Below, in pieces: positions 32,493 through 42,587 of a DNA stretch of 64,000 nt. The notes beneath the pieces were generated by a model. The model was not told the DNA's origin. It worked only from the letters and a program-made list of their open reading frames with translations, and did not search any database. Every line of letters begins with the position of its first letter. The first letter of the stretch is position 1. Source of the DNA: DASUZB01 sp036377075 (GTDB lineage: Bacteria > Actinomycetota > CALGFH01); contig DASUZB010000105.1 in NCBI GenBank assembly GCA_036377075.1, positions 29,247-93,246 on the forward strand, given 5' to 3'. A program made the position numbers and the translations under genes.

Positions 32493-32723
32493 GCGCGTCG
32501 CGGTCACCGCCCCCCTTCCCGATCATCTCGAAATTCCCGAGGTGCCTTACCGAATTACGCGCGCCACCAGGCCGTTCGTGAACAATTGCGTCCCGGCGTA
32601 ATGATGGGAGATTTCGACCGTATTTTGTTCCAGGACCGCACCCAGGTGCATTAGCATCTGCCCCCTGTCCTGGCGCCGGAGGTGGGAGGCGTGGCGCCAT
32701 CGCTTTTCGCCCGGAGGGATTGC
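32493..32723. other. Intergenic region with AT-richer stretch
   Basis: This lies between the HTH-citrate synthase gene and the large propeller gene. Bases 32520-32660 hold several A/T-rich words (GAAATTCC, GAACAATTGCG, GTATTTTGTTCC) unlike the flanks, which may include the propeller gene's promoter. I see no clear -35/-10 pair and no reading frame. Confidence 0.35.
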
Positions 32724-35312
32724 ATGGGACGAACATTCTGGCGGCGCCGCGGGGTGGCGCTCGTCTCGTTGCTGGCCGCGCTGGGGATGGTCCTGGCCGG
32801 CGCGCCGAGCTTCGCGGGACCAACACCCCAGGACCGGAAGGCTCCGGCCAGGCACGGCCTGCACGAGTTCGGGCAGGGCAACGTCGGCGCGAGCGAGGAA
32901 CCCGGTGAGCGCGAGCCGGGCGAGGCCCAGGAGCTGATCGAGGCGCGCGACTGGTACTCGGCGCCGCGGCTGGCCCCCGGGACCGAGGTCCCGGCCGCCG
33001 CGGTCAGCGAGGCCGCCGCGGCGGCCTCGCGCCTGAGTACCGTCGGCGGGCACTGGTCCGAGGTCACCAACGTGCCCTACGACAGCGACGCGCACGGCTA
33101 CCGCGACCCGGTCTGGTCCAACTCCGGTGGCGGCGCCGGCCTGGTCGGCGGCCGCATGACCGCGATGGCCAGCGACGGCCGCTGGATCTACGGCGGCGCC
33201 GCCGACGGCGGCGTGTGGGTCTCGAGCGACCACGGCCAGCACTGGACGCCGACGCTGCAGGGCAAGGAGACGCTCTCCATCGGCGCCCTGTACGTGCGCC
33301 AGTCGGACCACTCGCTGTGGGTGGGCACCGGCGAGGCCAACACCAGCTCGGACTCCTACGCCGGCCAGGGCGTCTGGCGCTCCACCAACCACGGCCAGAG
33401 CTACGTCAAGGTGGGCGGCGACGAGCTGCGCAACGCGCTGGTCTTCAGGATCACCGCCTCCTCGGGCTACGTCTACGCGGCCACCAGCCGCGGCCTGTGG
33501 CGGCGCCACAGCCAGGCGGCCCGCACCTCCGCGTGGCAGCTGGTGCTCAAGCCGGACCCCAACCCGGACAACACGCCGTACAACACCTCGTTCATCACCG
33601 ACGTGGCCCTCAAGCCGGGCTCCGGCGGCAAGCAGGTGATCGCGGTGCTCGGCTGGCGGGCCGGGACCGACTACAACGGCTTCTACGTCTCCGACGACGG
33701 CGGCGCCCCGGGCAGCTTCACCAAGATCAGCCCGGCCGGCCTCGACGCCAGCGACATCGGCCGCACCGCCCTGTCCTTCTCGCAGGACGGCAAGGTGCTG
33801 TACGCGGCGATCCAGTCGCCCAGGTACTTCAACGAGGGCCCGCCGGCGCCGGCCCAGTCGACCATCCTCAAGGGCGTCTTCAAGTCCGCCAGCGGCGACG
33901 TCGCCGGCCCGTGGACGCTGGTGGCCGACTCCGCCAAGCTCGCCGCCGGCGACTCGGCGCTGCAGTTCCCCTCCACCTACGAGCCCGGCGTGCAGGGCTG
34001 GTACAACATCTACGTCCAGGTCGACCCGAAGGACGCCAAGCACGTCTACCTCGGTCTCGAGGAGATCTTCGAGACCAGCGACGGCGGCGCCACCTGGAAG
34101 GCCATCGGGCCGTACTGGAACTTCACCCTGCCCTGCGCGGAGAACGGGCTCGACAGCTGCCCCAAGACCACCCACCCGGACCAGCACGGCATCACCATCG
34201 CCGCCGACGGCACCGCCTACTTCGGCAACGACGGTGGGGTCTACTCCCGCCCCAGCAGCCTGCGCGGCGTGGTGCGCTGGACCGACAACAACGCCCGCCT
34301 GCGCACCCTGCAGTACTACTTCGCCGGTAGCGGGCGCAGCCCGCGGGGCGGCGTCGACGTCTGGGGCGGCCTGCAGGACAACGGCACCTCGCTGCTGCTC
34401 AACGGCGCCCACCAGCAGGTCTCGCCGTTCGGCGGCGACGGCGGCGACGTCCTGATCGACCCCAACAACTCCGACAACGCCGTGGTCGAGTACGTCGACC
34501 TGGCGGTGGCGATCAGCCGCAACGGCGGCCGCTCCAGCGGCGCGCCCGGCTCGGAGTCCTGGCGGCTGGTCTCGCCGGCCTGCGAGTGGAACCCGGACCT
34601 CACCGGCTGCGACCCCTCGCCGCGGTTCATCGCCCCGTTCAACGCGGACGTCAAGAACGGCAGCCACTGGGTCACCGGCGGCCGCTACGTGTGGGAGACC
34701 ACCAAGGGCTTCGACACCGTCTGCGAGGGCAACACCTGCGACTGGAAGCAGCTGACCGACCTCGGCGCGGGCCAGTCGCTGACGGCAGTGGTCGCCAACG
34801 GCAGCACCGCCTACGCCGGCTCCTGCGGGCCGTGCAACCCGCTCGACGCGGAGGGCGGCGGTTTCGCCAGCAAGATCTCCACCAACTACGGCGGCACCTG
34901 GCACACGGTGACGGCCCCGAACCTGCCCAACCGGTTCGTCGCCGCCCTGACCGTCGACCCGGCCGACGCGGCCCACGTCTACGCCGTCTACAACGGCTAC
35001 TCGCGGCGCTGGATCCCGAGCGCCGGCCTCGGGCACGTGTTCGAGTCCAAGGACGGCGGGGCGACCTGGACCGACGTCAGCGGCAACCTGCCCGACGTCC
35101 CCAGCGACGACCTGGTGATGGCCAGGGGCCGCCTGGTGCTGGCGACCGACAACGCCGTCTACACGGCCGACGCCGAGCACCCGACCACCTGGTCGCGCCT
35201 GGGCAGCGACCTGCCCAACGCCTCCGTCAACGACCTGTCCCTCTACCCGGACGGCCGGACCGTCCTGGCCGCGACCCACGGCCGCGGCCTCTGGAAGCTT
35301 CGCCTGCCCTAG
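32724..35312 (+). CDS. Large secreted BNR/sortilin-like beta-propeller protein
   Basis: An 862-residue exported protein. The ATG at 32724 follows GGAGGG at 5 nt, and a signal peptide is clear (RRGVALVSLLAALGMVLAG, then PSFAG). Repeats of the BNR/Asp-box type are spread throughout: VWVSSDHGQHWTPTL, GVWRSTNHGQSYVKV, EIFETSDGGATWKAI, VFESKDGGATWTDVSGNLP. They fit a double propeller like the sortilin/Vps10 or xyloglucanase (GH74) folds. A catalytic pair cannot be assigned by eye. A role in binding or cutting extracellular glycans or proteins is plausible. A strong terminator follows at 35327. Confidence 0.82.
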   Translation: MGRTFWRRRGVALVSLLAALGMVLAGAPSFAGPTPQDRKAPARHGLHEFGQGNVGASEEPGEREPGEAQELIEARDWYSAPRLAPGTEVPAAAVSEAAAAASRLSTVGGHWSEVTNVPYDSDAHGYRDPVWSNSGGGAGLVGGRMTAMASDGRWIYGGAADGGVWVSSDHGQHWTPTLQGKETLSIGALYVRQSDHSLWVGTGEANTSSDSYAGQGVWRSTNHGQSYVKVGGDELRNALVFRITASSGYVYAATSRGLWRRHSQAARTSAWQLVLKPDPNPDNTPYNTSFITDVALKPGSGGKQVIAVLGWRAGTDYNGFYVSDDGGAPGSFTKISPAGLDASDIGRTALSFSQDGKVLYAAIQSPRYFNEGPPAPAQSTILKGVFKSASGDVAGPWTLVADSAKLAAGDSALQFPSTYEPGVQGWYNIYVQVDPKDAKHVYLGLEEIFETSDGGATWKAIGPYWNFTLPCAENGLDSCPKTTHPDQHGITIAADGTAYFGNDGGVYSRPSSLRGVVRWTDNNARLRTLQYYFAGSGRSPRGGVDVWGGLQDNGTSLLLNGAHQQVSPFGGDGGDVLIDPNNSDNAVVEYVDLAVAISRNGGRSSGAPGSESWRLVSPACEWNPDLTGCDPSPRFIAPFNADVKNGSHWVTGGRYVWETTKGFDTVCEGNTCDWKQLTDLGAGQSLTAVVANGSTAYAGSCGPCNPLDAEGGGFASKISTNYGGTWHTVTAPNLPNRFVAALTVDPADAAHVYAVYNGYSRRWIPSAGLGHVFESKDGGATWTDVSGNLPDVPSDDLVMARGRLVLATDNAVYTADAEHPTTWSRLGSDLPNASVNDLSLYPDGRTVLAATHGRGLWKLRLP

Positions 35313-35326
35313 CGGCACGGCTGGCT

Positions 35327-35372
35327 GACGCGACGGAGCCCCGCCCATCCGTGGGCGGGGCTCCGTCGCGTC
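35327..35372. terminator. Perfect 21-bp stem terminator hairpin
   Basis: GACGCGACGGAGCCCCGCCC, plus one more base, pairs without mismatch with the facing arm across a TCCG loop. It lies 14 bases after the propeller gene stop. There is no T-tract, as is common for actinobacterial terminators. It can serve both convergent genes. Confidence 0.75.
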
Positions 35373-35419
35373 CGGGACCGGGCGGCGTGGCCGAGGTGTG
35401 GGGAGCTCGAAGCAGCCGG

Positions 35420-37420
35420 CTAGGGCGTGGCGGCGCCCTCGTCCTCGGCGGTGAGGGCGGGCGGGGCCGGGCGGTTGGGCAGCAGCCCACCCAGCAGCCG
35501 GCCGGCCGGCCTCGGCGCGCCCGTGGCGGCCTCGGCCTGCTGGAGCACCTCGACGATCTCGTCGCCGATCAGCTCCTCGCGCTCGATCAGGGCGTCCCGC
35601 AGCGCTTCGACCAGCGGACGGTTGCCGGCGAGCTGCTCCTTGGCGGCCGCCTTGGCCTCCTTGAGGATGCGGTCGACCTTCTCGCGGCCTTCGGTGTCGG
35701 AGAGCACCCGGGCGACCACGTTGCGCTCGTTGACGAGCCCCTCCTCCATCGCCGCGAAGGAGACCAGCGAGTTCGCCATGCCGAGGACGCCGACCATCTG
35801 CGCGGCGATGCTGGTCGCGCCGACCAGGTCGCCCCCCGGGCCGGTGGTCGACTCGCCGAACCACAGCTCCTCGGCGGCCATGCCGGCGCAGGCGATGCGA
35901 AGGAACGCCTCCAGCTCGGAGCGGGTGCGGGTCCAGCGCTCCTCGGTGTCGTTGTGGGCGAGCAGGCCGAGGGCGTCCTTGCGCTTGATGATCGAGAGGA
36001 CCTCGAGGCGGCGGCCCACCCCGGAGAGGTAGGCGGCGACCGCGTGGCCGGCCTCGTGGGTGGCCACCATCTCCTTCTCGAGCGGGGTGTAGGTGACCGG
36101 CTGCTTCAGCCCGATCTCCTCGGAGAGCTTGGCCTGGCTGACGTCGGTCCAGCGCATCGCGTCGCGGCCGGAGCGCAGCCCCCAGACCAGCGCCTCGTCG
36201 AGCAGGTGCTCGATCATCACCGGGGTGTAGCCGAAGGTGAGGTGCGCCAGCTCCTCGCGCCGCAGCGGGTCGTCGAGCTCGGGGTGGTGCGCCTTGCGCG
36301 CCAGGAAGTAGTCGATCAGCTCGCGGCGGCCGTCCTTGTTGGGCAGGTCGAAGTAGAGCTTGCGGTCGAAGCGGCCGGGGCGCACCAGCGCCGGGTCGAG
36401 CGCGTCGGCCCGGTTGGTGGCCGCGATCACCAGGATGTTGTTGTAGCGCGGTGGCGGCTTGTGGAGCTGGTGGTCGACCGGCAGGTAGCCGTTGAGCCAG
36501 TCGATCACCCGGCCCCAGGCGCGCTCCCCCCACCCGGGCACGTCGAAGCTCTGGAGCTGCACCAGCAGCTCGTTGACCGTGCCACCGGTGCCCGAGGAGA
36601 TGCTCGCCTCCACCCGGCGGCCACCGGTGTCGGCGGTCGCGGCGGCCGGCGTGGCGGTCATCGTGTCCATCCCGCCGCGGGTGGCGCCGATGGCGTCGAT
36701 CTCCTCGATGAAGCCGATCGCGCCGCCCTCCTCGCGGGCCACCTTGCGCAGCTTCTTGAAGAACGAGCGGATCTTGCGCGCGGTCATGCCGTACCACATC
36801 GACTGGAAGCTGGTCGCCGAGACGAGCAGGAACGGTACGCCGGCGTGCCGTGCCATCGCCTTGGCCATGTGGGTCTTGCCGGTGCCTGGCAGGCCCTCGA
36901 AGAGGATGCCGCGGCGCGGGTTGCCGCCGAGCTGGTCGCGGAAGGTGGCGTAGCCGAGGAAGAGGTTGAGGGTCTTGACGACCTCGTCGCGCACCGCGTC
37001 CAGGCCCTTGACGTCGTCGAGGGTGACGTCGATCTGCTCGGGCCGGTACAGCACGTGCGGCGAGCGCCCCTGCCCCATGAACGGCAGGAGCAGGACGACC
37101 GCCAGCAGCAGGATGAGCACCAGCGGCATCAGCCAGATCATGGCCTCAGGGCTGAGGGTGAACCCGGCGAGCGGGTTGAGGGAGCGGCCGGTCAGCACCC
37201 GGTACCAGGAGTAGCCGCACAGCGCCCAGAGGAGCACGGCCAGCCGGGCGAGCCGGCGCTGGCGGCGCCGCTCGCGCGCCTGGCCGACGTCGATGTCGGC
37301 CGCGCGCAGCACCGCGTCGCCCCCGAGGAAGGCGTTGACGCTCGGCGCCGCGGCGGCCGGGGACTGCTGCCGGTCGGCTCCGCGTCCCGCGCGGCGCGTG
37401 GCGGGATCTCGTCTGCCCAC
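35420..37420 (-). CDS. FtsH-like AAA+ membrane metalloprotease
   Basis: A 666-residue protease. Two membrane helices lie near residues 58-78 and 95-116. The AAA domain has Walker A EGLPGTGKTHMAKAMA (about 175-190), a Walker B region AIGFIEEIDAIGA and the second region of homology ILVIAATNRADALDPALVRP with GRFDRKLYF. The M41 zinc site is HEAGH at residues 455-459, with a third ligand Asp in TTGPGGDLVGAT. Walker B carries Glu-Glu where FtsH usually has Asp-Glu. A stretch of about 50 residues between Walker B and the SRH is longer than usual. The GTG at 37420 follows GGAGG. It should degrade membrane or misfolded proteins; it is a divergent relative, perhaps not the only FtsH. Confidence 0.88.
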   Translation of the reverse strand: MGRRDPATRRAGRGADRQQSPAAAAPSVNAFLGGDAVLRAADIDVGQARERRRQRRLARLAVLLWALCGYSWYRVLTGRSLNPLAGFTLSPEAMIWLMPLVLILLLAVVLLLPFMGQGRSPHVLYRPEQIDVTLDDVKGLDAVRDEVVKTLNLFLGYATFRDQLGGNPRRGILFEGLPGTGKTHMAKAMARHAGVPFLLVSATSFQSMWYGMTARKIRSFFKKLRKVAREEGGAIGFIEEIDAIGATRGGMDTMTATPAAATADTGGRRVEASISSGTGGTVNELLVQLQSFDVPGWGERAWGRVIDWLNGYLPVDHQLHKPPPRYNNILVIAATNRADALDPALVRPGRFDRKLYFDLPNKDGRRELIDYFLARKAHHPELDDPLRREELAHLTFGYTPVMIEHLLDEALVWGLRSGRDAMRWTDVSQAKLSEEIGLKQPVTYTPLEKEMVATHEAGHAVAAYLSGVGRRLEVLSIIKRKDALGLLAHNDTEERWTRTRSELEAFLRIACAGMAAEELWFGESTTGPGGDLVGATSIAAQMVGVLGMANSLVSFAAMEEGLVNERNVVARVLSDTEGREKVDRILKEAKAAAKEQLAGNRPLVEALRDALIEREELIGDEIVEVLQQAEAATGAPRPAGRLLGGLLPNRPAPPALTAEDEGAATP

Positions 37421-37617
37421 GTCGCCTCCGAATGCCACGACCGCCCGGCGACGTCCGAGACGGTCGCGCCGCCGAGCTTCGAAGGCCAGGAAACCACGGT
37501 TCGTGGACCATGGCCACGGACTGTGGGCAGGTTCCGCAGTGTTGCGGAGGCGCCGCGGCCGGCTCGTACGCAGAACGGAGTAGCCCTTGCACGGTCGGCC
37601 GACGGGCGCCCATAGGA

Positions 37618-37645
37618 CGGCCCGGGCGCCTCGGCGCCCGGGCCG
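37618..37645 (-). terminator. GC hairpin after the small lipoprotein gene
   Basis: CGGCCCGGGCGCC and GGCGCCCGGGCCG are exact inverted repeats around TC, 14 bases beyond the stop at 37660. The non-coding stretch 37421-37617 behind it should hold the promoter of the FtsH-like gene; I see no clear -35/-10 there. Confidence 0.6.
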
Positions 37646-37659
37646 CGGGGGGGACTGGC

Positions 37660-38058
37660 TCAGGAGGCCGGCTTGACCGACTGCACCTCCAGGGGGTTGC
37701 CCTGCTGGCAGTAGCTGATCTGGCCGGCCGAGCGGACGCCGGTGACCTCTACCCTGGACCCGGCGGTGAGCTTGCTCTTGTCCTTCGACAGCAGCACGTA
37801 GCGCTCCTTGCCGGTGTCCAGGATCAGGCACCCTGGCTCGACGCCGCGTTGCACGGTCCCCGTGGCCACCACCTTGATCTGGTCGCGTGGCTCGGGGCTG
37901 GGGGATGTCGACCCGCCGGTGGTGGGGGCGGCGGTGGTCGAGGTGGCGGCCCCGCCCGAGGCCGCGCCCTGCTGGTTGTCCGGGCTGGCGCAGGCGCCGA
38001 GCACGATTGCGCAGGCAACGAGGAGGCCGCTGGAGAGGACGATGGTCTTCTTCATCAT
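37660..38058 (-). CDS. Small secreted lipoprotein, OB-fold-like
   Basis: A 132-residue protein. MMKKTIVLSSGLLVACAIVL followed by GAC is a lipoprotein signal with the lipobox LGAC. A Thr/Ser/Pro-rich linker of about 30 residues follows, then a compact beta domain (QIKVVATGTVQRGVEPGCLI, RYVLLSKDKSKLTAGSRVEV) with two cysteines (GCLIL and SYCQQG) that could form a disulfide. The strand order suggests an OB-fold-like binding domain. The gene is divergent from the YchF-like gene. Function not recognised. Confidence 0.75.
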   Translation of the reverse strand: MMKKTIVLSSGLLVACAIVLGACASPDNQQGAASGGAATSTTAAPTTGGSTSPSPEPRDQIKVVATGTVQRGVEPGCLILDTGKERYVLLSKDKSKLTAGSRVEVTGVRSAGQISYCQQGNPLEVQSVKPAS

Positions 38059-38198
38059 GCCGGGTTGGACGCTCCAATCGGGACGAAGGTTCCCACGACC
38101 GCCCCGCAGGCAGGGCAACGGCGGCCGCGACGGCGACCCGCTCCAGTAGTGCTAGCCTCACCGACTGCCCAACCTGCGACGAGGTAACCCCGAGGCAG

Positions 38199-39266
<1,068 letters not shown>

Positions 39267-39383
39267 GGACTGCCCAGCGGGCAGCACGACGGTAGCGTGG
39301 GCGGCGACCAACCCAGGGCCGTGCTCGCGTCGAGGCCATGCTTCGAGCTACACGCGCTGATTCCAGCACCGACCTTCGGTTGT

Positions 39384-39668
39384 TCAGCCGCCGGAGACCG
39401 CCGGGAGGATCCAGACCTCGTCGGCCTCGGCGAGCTGGGTGGAGAGGCCGTCGAGGTAGCGGATGCTCTCGCCGTTGACGAAGACGTTGACGTGGGGGCG
39501 CAGGGCGCCCTGCTCGTCCTGGACGCGCTGGCGGACGCCTGGGTGGGCGGTGCCGAGGGCGTCGAGCAGGACGGCGACGGTCGCGCCCCCGGGCGGGAGC
39601 GGCACCTCGACGTGGCGGCGCTGCTCGGCGTAGGCGCTCAGCGCCGCCGGCAGGTGGACCGTTGCCAT
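39384..39668 (-). CDS. MoaD/ThiS-like sulfur-carrier protein with C-terminal Gly-Gly
   Basis: A 94-residue ubiquitin-like protein. Typical MoaD/ThiS features: ATVHLPAALSAYA at the start, TVAVLLDALGTAHPGVRQRV, HVNVFVNGESIRYL, AEADEVWILPAVSGG, ending in Gly-Gly. The diglycine tail is what an E1-like enzyme adenylates and thiocarboxylates. No MoeB/ThiF or MoaE is near. The gene starts 5 bases after the stop of the BNR propeller gene, so the two are translated together. It could serve molybdopterin synthesis for the formate dehydrogenase or another sulfur-transfer or protein-tagging role. Confidence 0.85.
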   Translation of the reverse strand: MATVHLPAALSAYAEQRRHVEVPLPPGGATVAVLLDALGTAHPGVRQRVQDEQGALRPHVNVFVNGESIRYLDGLSTQLAEADEVWILPAVSGG

Positions 39669-39673
39669 CGCGC

Positions 39674-40780
39674 TCAGGAAGGGACCACCGCGGCCTTGAC
39701 GCAGGTGACCGGCGGCAGCCACTCGGCCAGGATGCGCCAGCTCTCCCCCTCGTCGGTGGAGGCGTAGAGCTGACCGGTGCGGGTGCCGAAGTAGAGGCCC
39801 GCCGGCTCCAGGCCGTCGGTGGTGAACCCGTCGCGCAGCACCGTCATGTAGGCGTCCCGCTGGGGCAGGCCGCTGCCGAGCGGCGCCCACGAGCCGCCGG
39901 CGTCGCGGGTGCGGAACACCTGCATGCGGCCGTCGGGCACGCAGCGGAAGCTGTCCGAGGTGAGCGGGATGATGTAGGCCGAGTCCGGGTCGGACGGGTG
40001 GGCGACCACCGGGAAGCCGAAGTCGCTCGGCGCCCCGTTGGCCATGTCCTCCCAGTTGTCGCCGGCGTCGTCGCTGCGGTACAGCCCCCAGTGGTTCTGC
40101 AGGTAGAGGCGCTCCGGCTGGCCGGCGGCCAGGGCGATCTTGTGCACGCACTGGCCGAACTCCGGGTAGCGGTCCGGCTCCGGCAGGAACTGCGCGCGCA
40201 CCCCCTGGTTGCGCGGGCGCCACGAGGCGCCACCGTCGTCGGAGCGGTAGACCCCGCCGGTGGAGATCGCCACCCAGATGCGCTCAGGGTCGGTCGGGTG
40301 CGGCAGCACGGTGTGCATGCACAGCCCGCCGCCGCCAGGCATCCAGCGCTGCCGGTGCGGGTGGTCCCAGAGCCCCTCCACCAGCTCGAAGGTCTCGCCG
40401 CCGTCGTCCGAGCGGAACAGCGCGGCCGGTTCGACCCCGGCCCAGACCGTGTCGGGCCGCAGCTCACCGTCCGGCCGCAGCTGCCAGACCCGCTTCAGCG
40501 CCCCCCCGCTCGACTCCGGGAAGCGGACGTTGCCGTCCTCCGGGTCCGTCCAGGTCTTGCCGAGGTCGTCGGACCAGCGCACCACCGAGCCCCAGTGGCT
40601 CGACTCCGTCCCGGCCAGCAGCCGGCGGCGCCCGCCACGCCCGTCGAACGCCAGCGCGTAGATGGCCTGCCCGTTGAAGTGCGGCCCGTCGGCCTCGAAG
40701 TGGCGCCGCTCGGCGTCCGCACTGAACAGGAACGCCCCCTTCATCGTGCCGACCATGATGAGGACGTCCCCAGCCGCCAT
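39674..40780 (-). CDS. Cytoplasmic BNR/WD40-like beta-propeller protein
   Basis: A 368-residue protein with no signal peptide. Asp-box blades recur: VVRWSDDLGKTWTD, ALFRSDDGGETFELV, GVYRSDDGGASWRPR, GLYRSDDAGDNWEDM, VFRTRDAGGSWAPL, LYASTDEGESWRIL. Proteins like this are often named exo-alpha-sialidase, but the Arg triad of sialidases is not evident. It is coupled to the MoaD-like gene. GGAGG lies 6 nt before the second ATG (40780); the first ATG is at 40783. Function unknown. Confidence 0.82.
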   Translation of the reverse strand: MAAGDVLIMVGTMKGAFLFSADAERRHFEADGPHFNGQAIYALAFDGRGGRRRLLAGTESSHWGSVVRWSDDLGKTWTDPEDGNVRFPESSGGALKRVWQLRPDGELRPDTVWAGVEPAALFRSDDGGETFELVEGLWDHPHRQRWMPGGGGLCMHTVLPHPTDPERIWVAISTGGVYRSDDGGASWRPRNQGVRAQFLPEPDRYPEFGQCVHKIALAAGQPERLYLQNHWGLYRSDDAGDNWEDMANGAPSDFGFPVVAHPSDPDSAYIIPLTSDSFRCVPDGRMQVFRTRDAGGSWAPLGSGLPQRDAYMTVLRDGFTTDGLEPAGLYFGTRTGQLYASTDEGESWRILAEWLPPVTCVKAAVVPS

Positions 40781-40852
40781 CATGAACCTCCCGTCGTCCG
40801 GGTCGTGGAGCGGACCAGCCTATCTCGCCGTCCCGACAGCCGTCGTCCGCGG

Positions 40853-42502
40853 TCAGCTCCGGTTCAGCTCCCGCTCGCGCAGTTCGACGCGGCGGATCTT
40901 GCCGGAGATGGTCTTGGGCAGCTCGCTGGTGAACTCGACCTCGCGCGGGTACTTGTAGGGGGCGGTGACCCGCTTGCAGTGCTCCTGCAGCTCGCGGGCC
41001 AGGTCGTCGGAGGGCTCGTGGCCGGGGGCGCAGACCACGAACGCCTTGACGATCTGGCCGCGCTCCGGGTCGGGCTTGCCGACCACCGCGGCCTCGGCGA
41101 CGGCGGGGTGCTCCACCAGGGCCGACTCGACCTCGAACGGCCCGATCCGGTAGGCGGCGGAGAGGATCACGTCGTCGGAGCGGCCGACGAACCAGAAGTA
41201 GCCGTCCTCGTCGAGGAGGGCACGGTCGCCGGTGTAGTAGTAGTCGCCCCTGAACGCGGCGGCGGTCGCCTCCGGGTCGCGCCAGTACTCGGTGAACAGG
41301 CCGACCGGCCGCTGCGGCCGCACCCGGACGGCCACGTGGCCCTCCTCGCCGGGCCCGAGCACCTTGCCGTCGTCGTCCACCACGACCACGTCGAAGCCGG
41401 GCGTCGGCTTGCCCATCGAGCCGGGGCGCACCTCCATGCAGCGGTAGTTGGCGAGCAGGTTGACGGTCTCGGTCTGGCCGTAGCCGTCGTAGATGGTCAG
41501 GCCGGTGGCCTGCCGCCAGACCTTGATCACCTCGGGGTTGAGCGGCTCGCCGGCCGAGACGCAGTGGCGCAGCCGCGACCAGTCGTACTTGTCCAGGTCG
41601 AGCAGGACCAGGGCGCGGTAGACCGTCGGCGGGGCGCAGAAGGTGGTGACGCCGTGCTCGCCGACCAGCCGCAGCATCAGGTCGAAGTCGGGCTTGCCGC
41701 GGACGTCCCAGAGGAAGTTGGCGGCGCCGAGCGCCCACTGGCCGAACAGCTTGCCCCAGGCCGCCTTGGCCCAGCCGAAGTCGCTCACCGTCCAGTGCAG
41801 GTCGCTCGGCTTGAGGTCCTGCCAGAAGCGCGCGGTGATCTGGTGGCCGATGCCGAGCGACGCCTGGGTGTGCAGCACCATCTTGGGGTGCGCGACGGTG
41901 CCGGAGGTGAAGTAGAGCAGCATCGGGTCGTCGGCCCGGGTCGGCTCCGCCTCGGGCGGGCCGTCGCCGGCCGCGGCGAGGCCGTCGGCCCAGGAGAGCC
42001 AGCCGTCGCCCGTCGGGCCGCCGACCTGGACCTTGGTGCGCAGGCTGGGGCATTCGGCCGCGGCCTGGTCGACCTTGCCCGCCCCTTCGGCGTCGACCAC
42101 CGCGGCGCTCGCCTCGGCCTCGTTGACCCGGTAGGCGATGTCGCGCGGGGTGAGCAGGGTGGTGGCGGGCATGGGGATGGCGCCGAGCTTGATGCAGCCG
42201 AGGATCACGTCGTACCAGTCGGGGATCCGGGGCAGCATCACGAACACGCGGTCGCCCTTGCGCACGCCCTGGGCGGCGAGGAACCGGGCCGCCCGGTCGG
42301 ACGCGCCGGCGAGGTCGGCGAAGCTGGAGCGGCGGGCGTCGCCGCCGTCGGGCCCGACCGCCAGCAGGGCGAGCTTGTCGGGCTCCCGGGCGGCCCACGC
42401 GTCGACCACGTCGCGGGCGTAGTTGTAGGTGGCGGGCACCTCCAGACGGAACGACGCGCGGGTCTCCAGGTAGTCGGTCATGTTCGGCGCCAGGTCCCGC
42501 AT
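40853..42502 (-). CDS. AMP-forming acyl-CoA synthetase, medium-chain (ACSM) type
   Basis: A 549-residue adenylating enzyme: LLYFTSGTVAHPKMVLH (AMP-binding P-loop; VA replaces the usual TG), YDGYGQTETVN, YYYTGDRALLDEDGYFWFVG, the hinge Arg in GRSDDVILSAAYRIGPFEVE and the C-terminal Lys in LPKTISGKIRRVEL. It activates a carboxylic acid with ATP to acyl-AMP and then acyl-CoA. The closest style is the medium-chain/ACSM group. GGGGAGG lies just before the ATG at 42502. It is on the same strand as the propeller/MoaD pair, 70 bases away; functional linkage is unproven. Confidence 0.9.
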   Translation of the reverse strand: MRDLAPNMTDYLETRASFRLEVPATYNYARDVVDAWAAREPDKLALLAVGPDGGDARRSSFADLAGASDRAARFLAAQGVRKGDRVFVMLPRIPDWYDVILGCIKLGAIPMPATTLLTPRDIAYRVNEAEASAAVVDAEGAGKVDQAAAECPSLRTKVQVGGPTGDGWLSWADGLAAAGDGPPEAEPTRADDPMLLYFTSGTVAHPKMVLHTQASLGIGHQITARFWQDLKPSDLHWTVSDFGWAKAAWGKLFGQWALGAANFLWDVRGKPDFDLMLRLVGEHGVTTFCAPPTVYRALVLLDLDKYDWSRLRHCVSAGEPLNPEVIKVWRQATGLTIYDGYGQTETVNLLANYRCMEVRPGSMGKPTPGFDVVVVDDDGKVLGPGEEGHVAVRVRPQRPVGLFTEYWRDPEATAAAFRGDYYYTGDRALLDEDGYFWFVGRSDDVILSAAYRIGPFEVESALVEHPAVAEAAVVGKPDPERGQIVKAFVVCAPGHEPSDDLARELQEHCKRVTAPYKYPREVEFTSELPKTISGKIRRVELRERELNRS

Positions 42503-42587
42503 GGAGCCTCCCCGTTGAGGGCCAGCAACTTCCCCACGGAGGGTAGCGCGCCCGGTGGCCGCACCGGGCGGCCACCGGGGAGGTCGC

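Noticed and set aside
34586..37615. A 1009-codon open frame on the plus strand across the propeller end and the FtsH-like gene
   Set aside because: It is a codon-bias shadow: no start signal, Arg/Gly/His-rich text, and the other strand encodes a clear FtsH relative. The same applies to long frames at 7085-9355, 17188-19575, 32547-36797, 51403-53700 and 56051-58033.
39674..40780. Sialidase activity for the Asp-box protein
   Set aside because: Asp-boxes alone mark a propeller fold. I could not find the Arg triad and catalytic Tyr/Glu of sialidases, and there is no signal peptide.
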